From the NCBI GenBank assembly GCA_964387645.1, contig CAYLYM010000158.1, forward strand, positions 1 to 6,533: 6,533 nt of DNA. The letters are read 5' to 3'. Under the pieces are notes generated by a model that saw only the letters and a list, made by a program, of their open reading frames with translations, was not told the origin of the DNA and made no database searches. This DNA is from CAYLYM01 sp964387645. Lineage in GTDB: Bacteria > Calditrichota > Calditrichia > RBG-13-44-9. Of this stretch, positions 1-5,689 are shown piece after piece. A program made the translations under genes and the position numbers. The stretch's first letter is position 1. Every line of letters starts with the position of its first letter.

Positions 1-229
1 ATTTCCAGAATTTTTTCGAAAAATTTAACAAAATATTCCAAATTTTATAAAAATCGCACCTAAGTACTTGTTTTTTAGATGGTTCGAAGAAAAATGACCT
101 AAGTTCTTGCTTTTCTATTAATTTACAAAAAACGCCGTTTCCCAAATCCTAATCCCCGCACAATTAGTAACTTAATTACATTAAATTTATTTAAATATAA
201 GAATTTATCAAATTTTTCGCAATGGCTAT
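1..229. other. AT-rich non-coding region downstream of cas2, possible CRISPR leader side
   Basis: No credible reading frame is seen here. The stretch is very AT-rich and contains a degenerate direct repeat, listed separately. It follows the last gene of the minus-strand cas operon, a place where CRISPR leaders and arrays often lie. No repeat-spacer array is visible inside the window, so any array would have to lie left of position 1. The leader role is inferred from position only. Confidence 0.35.
49..117. repeat. Degenerate direct repeat, two copies, 39-bp period
   Basis: Two copies of a motif beginning ACCTAAGT lie at 58-75 and 97-114 and match at 16 of 18 positions. Both are preceded by a short AAAAAT tract (49-54 and 90-95), and the similarity fades after the T-rich end. 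The 39-bp offset leaves no room for normal CRISPR spacers. It could be a pair of protein-binding sites in a leader, or decayed repeats. Chance in AT-rich DNA is less likely because the core holds C and G bases. Confidence 0.5.
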
Positions 230-493
230 TTAAACGACTTTTACCGCCTCTAATCGATGAATTTCACCAACTCCAATAGCCAGCGTCCCCTGAACACATT
301 CCGAACACAATGGATAAATCCGAATGCTGTCTTTTTTAAGATCAATTTTTTCTGTCAAAAGCTTCGTTAATTTCTTTAACTGATCCTGGTCCAAATAACA
401 TTCAAATACGCTTTTCTGAGCATGAAATCCGAAACCTTTCATTATTTTCATTACGCGGGTACGACGGCGGTTTTCTACAATGTCGTAACACAC
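230..493 (-). CDS. cas2: CRISPR-associated endoribonuclease/integration protein Cas2
   Basis: Cas2 forms the central dimer of the Cas1-Cas2 spacer integrase, bridging two Cas1 dimers. The 87-aa product shows the family pattern: YDI with the conserved Asp (D4) at the end of the first strand, then the basic stretch ENRRRTRV, the GFGFHAQKSVFE segment and RIYPLC. This start is the first in-frame standard codon, a GTG. However, the typical first strand of Cas2 (residues like FYAV before CYDI) is encoded in the same open frame just upstream at 494-505, without ATG, GTG or TTG. The true start is therefore uncertain and probably lies about 4-6 codons earlier. The cas1 stop (507-509) touches this extension, which suggests translational coupling. 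The family call is very secure. Confidence 0.95.
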   Translation of the reverse strand: MCYDIVENRRRTRVMKIMKGFGFHAQKSVFECYLDQDQLKKLTKLLTEKIDLKKDSIRIYPLCSECVQGTLAIGVGEIHRLEAVKVV

Positions 494-506
494 TGCATAG
501 AATTTT

Positions 507-1424
507 TTACCGGAATATTTTGGGTTGGTAGTTTTGAATTTCTCCCTCCAGATAGCTTTTGAATTGCCAGATATCTTTCTGAAGCAAACGCCAGATATCC
601 TCCTGTCGATTATTTATTTTTATTTTTTCATATAATCGGTTCTGGTAAAACTCTACAAATGTTTTTAATGCGCTCGGGCTCAGGCGCAATTTATCCTCTT
701 CTCTGGTGAAATCGGATTTTTGAATAATACCCTGATTTAAACAATGGATTACCAGCCGATCGACAACAGGCGCCCGGTATGGTTCCATTAAATCGGAAAC
801 CAGCGCCGGATGGCCATAACTGCTCAGGTGGTAAAAACCAGCGAATGGATCCAGTCCGGCCGCTTCAACCAGTCCGTAAATGGTATTAAACAATAAAGTG
901 TACCCTAAACTGAGCAGGATATTTACTGGATCACGTGGTGGATGTTTGGTACGCTTGTGAAAAGAAAAGTCACCTCGCAAGAGTCTGGAAAAGAGCGAAA
1001 AGTAGTAGGCGCTGAACGCTCCTTCGATGCCGCGCAACATATTTAGATTTCGGACTGCTGGAATATTTTTAAGCGCATTCTGAATACGGACGCGACTATC
1101 TTCGTAAACCGCTGGTTGTTGTTTCCGCAAGAAGTTACGACAGTTGCGAATTTTAGCGGAAATGATCTGGCGACTTAAGGTCAGGCAAAATTTTGGATCG
1201 GTGCGTCGCTGAAATTGTTTCTCCCGAATAAAAATATCCTTTCCCACACCGCCAAGTACCTTGCCTTTAAATCGGCCATCTCGCGATAGAAATGTTGTAC
1301 CAATGCCACGACGCATTAACACTCCCAACATAGCAGTGGATATCTCTACCCGCCCAACAATTACCAGTTGCTGGATGTTTTCCAATGGATAAAGAAAGAG
1401 CCGCTTTCCATCTTTTTTTACCAC
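507..1424 (-). CDS. cas1: CRISPR-associated integrase Cas1
   Basis: Cas1 is the metal-dependent DNA integrase that inserts prespacers at the leader-proximal CRISPR repeat. The 305-aa call holds the N-terminal beta domain (RGIGTTFLSRDGRFKG, residues 39-54) and the helical catalytic domain. Its conserved metal ligands are visible: E134 in RGIEGAFSAYYF, H199 in FAGFYH, and D211 and E214 in SDLMEPYRAP. The first standard in-frame start is GTG at 1424. Yet the same frame upstream encodes a textbook Cas1 N-terminus (TVLFITEQGSRIIKQG, about 1434-1481), so the real protein starts earlier. ATA at 1487-1485 sits where the family start codon is expected. The polymerase gene stops at 1502, only some 15 bases before that point. 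I see nothing in the sequence that fixes the CRISPR subtype. Confidence 0.96.
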   Translation of the reverse strand: MVKKDGKRLFLYPLENIQQLVIVGRVEISTAMLGVLMRRGIGTTFLSRDGRFKGKVLGGVGKDIFIREKQFQRRTDPKFCLTLSRQIISAKIRNCRNFLRKQQPAVYEDSRVRIQNALKNIPAVRNLNMLRGIEGAFSAYYFSLFSRLLRGDFSFHKRTKHPPRDPVNILLSLGYTLLFNTIYGLVEAAGLDPFAGFYHLSSYGHPALVSDLMEPYRAPVVDRLVIHCLNQGIIQKSDFTREEDKLRLSPSALKTFVEFYQNRLYEKIKINNRQEDIWRLLQKDIWQFKSYLEGEIQNYQPKIFR

Positions 1425-1501
1425 CAGGGAATATCCCTGTTTTATGATGCGGCTGCCCTGTTCGGTGATGAAAAGTACTGTGGCTATTCTCCCACGTTTT
1501 T

Positions 1502-2857
1502 TTAAAGCATTGTTTTTCGTTCTTTAAGCCGAACTTTTAAAGGAACAAAGAGTGAATATTTTTGATTTACTTCTTCTAAACGTTGTTTTATTTTTACTTT
1601 TAAATTTTCAACCTGACGGCGATCACAGCTTACCCAGACTTCATCGAATAATAAAAAGTAAACTTTTGCCGGTAGCATTTCTTCCACAAACCATTGATGT
1701 AAATCGGCCACGGCGTTGTTGAAAATATCGCTGGCTGATCCCTGAATTAAACGATTCATCACTTTTCCGCCCATATTAGATTGGTTGAGGTGTACTGAAA
1801 TTTCCGTTCCACCAATAGTGATAATTTTGCCGGTGTTCTGGGTTTCGATTAGCAGTTCCTGGCGCAGTTCGCGGATGGCTTCCCAAATTTTAATTTGAAA
1901 AGTATTCAGGTTGTCGGCATACTTTCTTCCTCCGCCGTTTATGACGGCGTTAAACCAGATTTTAGCCTTTTCCCGATTCTCGGGACCCACAGCCTGGTAA
2001 AGATCGCCTGATGGTATGTCTTCCATCGACAACAAAAATCGCTGGATGAGAAAATGCATTAGCAGCGTTGGTTCCATGCACTGAAAATCGAACATCAGGA
2101 TGATATGGCCTTCCGGGCAACCAATACGTTTAATTCGCTCAGGTTCTGGTAAGGTTTGTAAAGGCGGTTGCTGATAAGTAATGCGGTTGGTTACGGTAGA
2201 AACTTGAATTTTAGGAAAAATGCGCTGACCGTCTAAAATAATTCCCTGCGAATTTAAAAAATAAAGCAGACGCTCCAGCGGAGTCCCGGAAATATATTTA
2301 ACAGGCGTTGGCGGAGCCGGTTCATCTTGTTTATCCGAAAGGATGGTTTGGATGAATTCAGTAGCATTGTCCATTGCCTTTAACTGTTCTAAACAGAAGG
2401 CACATTGTTTGCGATGATAATCGGGATTGTTTTCTTTTTTCAATCCATGCTTTAATATTTGAATCACAGTATCTCGATAATCGATATGTCCGCCTAATTC
2501 GCTCAGGGTCAGATAATCACCTGCTGCATAATGGAGAAGGACTTCTTCTTTGATATTCCGGCAATCGCCTGAAGAGAGGTGCGACAGCACACGTACCCGG
2601 AAGGCTGGAGAGGGATCTAAACAGGCGGAGAAAAGCAGTTCCCTCGCCCGGGAAGATTCAACCGCCAGGTCTTTCAAATATTGAAAATTCTGCACCGCAA
2701 AGATGAATTGAAGCCTTTCTTCTTCATTTAAAGGAATTCCGTAAGCGTCTACCATAAAAGCGGCTTCCCGGCGAATGTACCAATCGCGATGATAAAGAAG
2801 CGATTTAATAAATACCAAACGCGACTTTTCGGTGCAGTGATCCACCAGGTCTTGCAA
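1502..2857 (-). CDS. Family A (Pol I-like) DNA polymerase, divergent, with helical N-terminal region, in cas1-cas2 operon
   Basis: The C-terminal half (about residues 205-451) follows the Pol I palm/fingers order. VTNRITYQQPPLQTLP (222-237) matches the TGR...PNLQ segment. Motif A, FDFQCMEPTLLMH, carries D257 and E262. The O-helix motif B, REKAKIWFNAVINGGG, carries R295 and K299. IQGSASD (371-377) precedes motif C, LLFDEVW, with D405 and E406. Both catalytic Asp are present, so activity is plausible. Deviations are Asn at the position of E. coli Tyr766, F before rather than at the Phe762 position, and LFDE in place of VHDE. There is no 5'-nuclease or 3'-5' exonuclease domain; residues 1-200 look like HEAT-type helical repeats (for example HRDWYIRREAAF). 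The start is a TTG without a clear ribosome binding site. The frame stays open and helix-like upstream to about 2956, with ATT (2929-2927) a possible earlier start. It directly precedes cas1, suggesting a role in making or filling spacer DNA. Confidence 0.85.
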   Translation of the reverse strand: MQDLVDHCTEKSRLVFIKSLLYHRDWYIRREAAFMVDAYGIPLNEEERLQFIFAVQNFQYLKDLAVESSRARELLFSACLDPSPAFRVRVLSHLSSGDCRNIKEEVLLHYAAGDYLTLSELGGHIDYRDTVIQILKHGLKKENNPDYHRKQCAFCLEQLKAMDNATEFIQTILSDKQDEPAPPTPVKYISGTPLERLLYFLNSQGIILDGQRIFPKIQVSTVTNRITYQQPPLQTLPEPERIKRIGCPEGHIILMFDFQCMEPTLLMHFLIQRFLLSMEDIPSGDLYQAVGPENREKAKIWFNAVINGGGRKYADNLNTFQIKIWEAIRELRQELLIETQNTGKIITIGGTEISVHLNQSNMGGKVMNRLIQGSASDIFNNAVADLHQWFVEEMLPAKVYFLLFDEVWVSCDRRQVENLKVKIKQRLEEVNQKYSLFVPLKVRLKERKTML

Positions 2858-3110
2858 CCGGGCAAGAAGCGCTAATCTCTCTTCATGGTCAGTCGCTTCT
2901 TCTAATTTAAAGATAAGCTCTTCGAAAATACCCTCTGCACTTTTTTTAAGGAATGTTTATTACCTGAAATCTGACAGCATAATGAGTTAAATTTAATTTG
3001 AAGTTAATTTTTAAAATTCTTTCTAAAAAATAAATAATCTGGTCATATTAATCCAACTGGGGATACAACCATTAGTATCTCTTCGACCAAATTCAATAGT
3101 GTCCTTTTAG

Positions 3111-3120
3111 TAGAATTCTA
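3111..3120. promoter_or_regulatory. Perfect palindrome TAGAATTCTA, possible operator
   Basis: The 10-bp palindrome TAGAATTCTA sits at the predicted -10 and transcription start of the candidate promoter before the polymerase-cas1-cas2 genes. Its GAATTC core is the same hexamer as the four-copy array at 6036-6108, which could point to a shared regulator. A single palindrome of this length in AT-rich DNA may also be chance. Confidence 0.25.
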
Positions 3121-3148
3121 TTAAATTTTAATTTTCGTTTTATTACAA
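3120..3148 (-). promoter_or_regulatory. Candidate sigma70-type promoter for polymerase-cas1-cas2
   Basis: On the minus strand TTGTAA (3148-3143) is followed after 17 bp by TTTAAT (3125-3120), giving four and five matches to the consensus hexamers. The RNA would have a leader of nearly 200 bases before the polymerase coding region. The surrounding DNA is very AT-rich, so such matches arise easily. Confidence 0.3.
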
Positions 3149-3172
3149 AATTTGTTTTACCCAACAGGCTAC

Positions 3173-4273
3173 TTAAAATTGTTTAATAGAATCTAATGAA
3201 GTAGATTGTTTCGTTTCCATTAGGTTGCGTAACGTCGTGTCCCATTCAAGATTGGGATTGGCCGAAAGCGCTTTGGCTAAAGATTCTTTGGCACTATCGG
3301 TATCATTCGTTTCCAGATAACATAATGCCATGGCGTAATGAGCCTCAGCAAAATCGCTGCCATAAATTTTTTGCTTGTACTGGATGGCTTGCTTGAAATA
3401 ATGCTGTGCTTCGGAAAGTCGTTTTTGCCGTTGACTCAGCTTCCCCAATTCCAGGTAGATTTTGTGGCGGCCTTTTTTATCCCGCTTCAATGCCTCGTGC
3501 AGGTCCTTTGCCGCTTCAGAAAAGTTACCCATGGCAATGTATGTTCTGGCGCGATGCAGAAGAATGTAAGCGAATTTTCTTTTTTGAAGCGCCTGAGTGA
3601 ATGTTTCAATCGCTTCAGAATACTTATTCATTTGGGTCAAAACCTGTCCCTTAAGGTCCAAAATGTATGGCTGCGGAAATCGCTGATTAAGGGCTTGTTG
3701 AAGATGATGAAGAGCTTCCTGGTATCTTTTAAGCGCCACCAGCGTTTTGGCAATTTCATACCATTTGAACTCGAGAACGATGTAATTTTTCTGGTCTATT
3801 TCTACTACCTGCTGGAAATCCTGTAAAGCCTGCTGGTATTCTTTAATTACATAATAGGATTTTCCAGAAAGAAACAGACTACGCACCCAGGTTTTTTTAT
3901 TTCGCCTGAGCCAATCTTGATCTTCCTTTTTCTGATAAATTGCTTTTAATTGCTCAAGACATCGCAAAGCTCTGCGCGGTTTTCGATATTGAAATAAAGC
4001 ATAAGCCAGACGGTATAAACAAATGAAGTAATCCGGATAGATTCTTAAAGCCTGTTCAAAGTAGAAAATTGCTTCCTGCCAATTTTCTTCTAAATAATAT
4101 ACATATCCCAGACAGTAGAGTGGCCGTGCCTGGTCAGTATTCAATTCTGACCAGCGTTGATAAACTTTTTTCGCTTCCTCCAACTGACTTAATTGAGTGA
4201 GTGCAAAACCATACTCACTTAAAAGGTCCGGATCATCCCATCCAGATGCACAATCCTGAAAAAACGGCTTCAA
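3173..4273 (-). CDS. Tetratricopeptide-repeat (TPR) protein
   Basis: The 366-aa product is almost entirely tandem TPR helix pairs. About nine units can be placed, roughly at residues 16-45, 49-82, 83-112, 130-161, 170-197, 203-233, 236-265, 270-300 and 309-342. They show the usual pattern, as in LGYVYYLEENWQEAIFYFEQ and NKYSEAIETFTQAL. There is no signal peptide, membrane segment or enzymatic domain, so it is probably a cytoplasmic scaffold or partner-binding protein. The called start is TTG at 4273, which lacks a good ribosome binding site. A strong GGAGG at 4360-4356 instead sits 4 bases before an in-frame ATC (4351-4349). The 26 codons from there to the TTG read as a normal protein N-terminus (FNNQTLSQQINQFRKHNNW). 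The frame is the same as that of the upstream nuclease, separated only by its TAA. Its partner is not identifiable from sequence. Confidence 0.85.
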   Translation of the reverse strand: MKPFFQDCASGWDDPDLLSEYGFALTQLSQLEEAKKVYQRWSELNTDQARPLYCLGYVYYLEENWQEAIFYFEQALRIYPDYFICLYRLAYALFQYRKPRRALRCLEQLKAIYQKKEDQDWLRRNKKTWVRSLFLSGKSYYVIKEYQQALQDFQQVVEIDQKNYIVLEFKWYEIAKTLVALKRYQEALHHLQQALNQRFPQPYILDLKGQVLTQMNKYSEAIETFTQALQKRKFAYILLHRARTYIAMGNFSEAAKDLHEALKRDKKGRHKIYLELGKLSQRQKRLSEAQHYFKQAIQYKQKIYGSDFAEAHYAMALCYLETNDTDSAKESLAKALSANPNLEWDTTLRNLMETKQSTSLDSIKQF

Positions 4274-4348
4274 TAGCTGGATAATCCTCTGCCAGTTGTT
4301 ATGCTTTCTGAATTGATTTATCTGTTGTGATAAAGTTTGGTTGTTGAA

Positions 4349-4363
4349 GATTTGTCCTCCTCT
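4349..4363 (-). promoter_or_regulatory. Strong ribosome binding site facing an ATC codon (TPR gene)
   Basis: The minus strand reads AGAGGAGGACAAATC. The AGGAGG core would place a start codon a few bases on, where the TPR frame has ATC rather than ATG, GTG or TTG. The site suggests that the TPR protein begins here, 26 codons before the first standard start. A sequencing error at the third base of ATC would equally explain it. Confidence 0.55.
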
Positions 4364-4375
4364 AATAGGTTGGGT

Positions 4376-5332
4376 TTAAAAATTCGAAACGAATTTACAA
4401 TGATTGGGTCTGCAGACTTTTTTGAAATTACAAAAATGACATTTTTCAGAAGGCTGCTTTGGCGGCACCAGTGTGTCACTACTATTTTGTTCAAAATATT
4501 CGTGCCAGGACTGAAGGCTATTTAAAGTTTGCTGAAAGTAGTTTTTTGCTTTCTGAGCAAGATCTTCGGTAAAATCAAAAGCATATTGTTCCTGATCGAT
4601 CAGGTAAAAATTTAACAATTTTAAAGCACCCAAATGATTGTTGAAATATTTACTCTGGACATACAACCCGTAAAACGCCAGTTGTTTGAGGTCTTCTTCA
4701 GAATGATATCGGGTTAATTTCCAATCGACCAGAGTGTGCAAATTATTTTGATCTCGAAAAAGTAAATCTAATTTTACCCAGACGGGAAATTGCTGGAGCT
4801 GGAAGGTGTCTAATTTTTCCTTTTCCAGGAGAATGATTTTGTGATTTTGTTTAAGGTTATTCAAAACAGGGGAGTGAAGGAAGTTCCTCAAGGCTTTTTT
4901 GAGTTTAAGATACATGTGCCGGAGAATTTCATCATGGAGAGGAAGCTGGTAAACATCTTCGAATAAAATGGTGTAATCCGGATGTCTTGGCGATTCGATC
5001 CAGTATTTTTCCTTTCTGGAGAATAGGACGCGGTTTTGAAAATTCATCCAGGCTTTATTAACCCAGAAATTCAGCGATTGTATCTCCAGGCCGTTGAGGG
5101 TGTCCAGGATTTCACTAATGGTCTGGTGAATAATATTTCCCAAAAGAAGATGGCGATTGGTCAGACGCCGTAGAAACAAGATGTTGCGCCGCAGCGCCGG
5201 GTCAAGTAAATCTTCAGGTAGAAAGGGTACAACATGCTGGAAGAAATATTTTCGCTGGCATTCCTGGAATATTTTTACCCGGCTAAAGGACCATTGTAAT
5301 GGAATTTTAAATTGTGTTTCGAAAACAATCAC
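4376..5332 (-). CDS. RecB/Cas4-like PD-(D/E)XK nuclease with probable Fe-S cluster
   Basis: The 318-aa product has the layout of the Cas4/AddB-type RecB nuclease family, whose members cut or trim DNA ends. Cys25 in FQECQRKYFF and a C-terminal C298-x2-C301-x5-C307 set are the four ligands expected for a 4Fe-4S cluster. The nuclease motifs are H69 in LLLGNIIHQ, D189 in WVKLDLLF, D203-x-K205 in VDWKL, and Q217 with Y221 in QLAFYGLY. It is longer than a typical Cas4 of about 200 aa because of a helical insert between residues 75 and 165. No helicase domain is present. The GTG start lies inside the ribosome binding site GGAGGTG, and no better standard start follows. With cas1-cas2 downstream, a role in prespacer processing is likely but not proven; a general repair nuclease is the alternative. 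Confidence 0.82.
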   Translation of the reverse strand: MIVFETQFKIPLQWSFSRVKIFQECQRKYFFQHVVPFLPEDLLDPALRRNILFLRRLTNRHLLLGNIIHQTISEILDTLNGLEIQSLNFWVNKAWMNFQNRVLFSRKEKYWIESPRHPDYTILFEDVYQLPLHDEILRHMYLKLKKALRNFLHSPVLNNLKQNHKIILLEKEKLDTFQLQQFPVWVKLDLLFRDQNNLHTLVDWKLTRYHSEEDLKQLAFYGLYVQSKYFNNHLGALKLLNFYLIDQEQYAFDFTEDLAQKAKNYFQQTLNSLQSWHEYFEQNSSDTLVPPKQPSEKCHFCNFKKVCRPNHCKFVSNF

Positions 5333-5340
5333 CTCCTTTT
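5327..5340 (-). promoter_or_regulatory. Extended Shine-Dalgarno of the nuclease gene, overlapping its GTG
   Basis: The minus strand reads AAAAGGAGGTGATT, almost fully complementary to the usual 3' end of bacterial 16S rRNA. The only standard start codon in frame, GTG (5332-5330), is part of this sequence, so the spacing is zero. A start at ATT (5329-5327) or GTT (5326-5324) would fit the spacing better but would be non-standard. Confidence 0.5.
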
Positions 5341-5352
5341 AAAAGCAATGGT

Positions 5353-5439
5353 AAAAAAAGGCATCCGGTAAGCGGCCGGCGGGGGAACAACCTGCTGACG
5401 CAGGAAGGTGGGACAGTTCCCTGACGCCGGCGCTACCGG
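5353..5439 (-). terminator. Probable intrinsic terminator or attenuator between the 67-aa gene and the nuclease gene
   Basis: On the minus strand a long stem is formed by CCGGTA with TACCGG (5439-5434 with 5370-5365), extended inward by GC and CGCCGGC pairs. Five bases later comes a run of seven T (5359-5353). It follows the stop of the 67-aa gene and precedes the ribosome binding site of the nuclease gene. It may end the upstream transcript or control read-through into the nuclease operon. The 5-base gap between stem and T run is longer than ideal. Confidence 0.45.
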
Positions 5440-5466
5440 AGGGGGCTACACCCCTCCCTCCCGGAC
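5361..5466. other. GC-rich structured element with nested stem-loops
   Basis: This block of about 105 bp is very GC-rich in otherwise AT-rich DNA. Plus-strand coordinates of its pairings are: CCGGTA 5365-5370 with TACCGG 5434-5439; GCCGGCG 5375-5381 with CGCCGGC 5425-5431; GGGAAC 5383-5388 with GTTCCC 5416-5421; and CCTGC 5391-5395 with GCAGG 5400-5404 around a TGAC loop. A separate hairpin, GGAGGGG 5438-5444 with CCCCTCC 5451-5457, shares two bases with the outer stem, so the two may be alternatives. It could be a structured RNA, an attenuator, or a dispersed REP-like palindromic element. I do not recognise a known RNA family. Confidence 0.6.
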
Positions 5467-5471
5467 GATTC

Positions 5472-5675
5472 TTAATCAAAACCTCCCTTCATAAAATCGC
5501 TGAAAGCCTGGAACTGGATTAAACACTCAATCTCTTTATATTGAGGCTCTAACAGTATGAATCGATTTTCTTCGTACAGGTACACCAGAGCCGCTTCTAC
5601 CGGGTAATAGGACAATCGCCAGTTCCAAAATTCAAGCATTTCTTTCTGGTTTTGTAACAATATGATTTTAGTCAT
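5472..5675 (-). CDS. Small hypothetical protein, partner of the DUF4258 gene
   Basis: A 67-aa product rich in aromatic and acidic residues (for example FWNWRLSYYP, residues 16-25), with no recognised domain, helix-turn-helix, signal peptide or membrane span. ATG at 5675 is preceded by AAAGGAGGT with only one base between the GGAGG core and the ATG. The stop of the DUF4258 gene lies 14 bases upstream, so the two are surely co-transcribed and translationally coupled. DUF4258 proteins often occur in toxin-antitoxin-like pairs, so this could be the partner (antitoxin-like) protein. That is inference from position only. Confidence 0.65.
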   Translation of the reverse strand: MTKIILLQNQKEMLEFWNWRLSYYPVEAALVYLYEENRFILLEPQYKEIECLIQFQAFSDFMKGGFD

Positions 5676-5689
5676 ACCTCCTTTCCTGC

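Larger units (their letters stand above)
2958..3172. other. AT-rich intergenic region between TPR gene and polymerase gene
   Basis: About 215 bp with no credible gene. It holds a possible minus-strand promoter (3120-3148) and a 10-bp perfect palindrome, TAGAATTCTA (3111-3120), both listed separately. It is the only sizeable gap inside the nuclease-to-cas2 run, so polymerase-cas1-cas2 may have their own transcription start. Confidence 0.5.

Noticed and set aside
1..229. CRISPR array at the left edge
   Set aside because: Only two imperfect motif copies with a 39-bp period are seen; there are no identical repeats separated by unique spacers of normal length.
1502..2857. Reverse transcriptase as the Cas1 partner
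   Set aside because: No YxDD motif or RT domain order is present; the motifs follow Pol I motifs A, B and C (TGR-like segment, REKAK O-helix, FDE).
3338..3826. Plus-strand open frame of 162 codons
   Set aside because: It lies antisense within the TPR gene, whose repeat pattern is unmistakable, and its translation has no recognisable domain.
4337..5342. Short plus-strand open frames over the nuclease gene
   Set aside because: They are antisense to a protein with clear nuclease and Fe-S motifs and have no support of their own.
5361..5466. Integron attC site, group II intron domain V or known riboswitch
   Set aside because: The paired attC core sequences, the intron domain V consensus and the riboswitch motifs I know are not present; only a generic nested-stem structure is supported.
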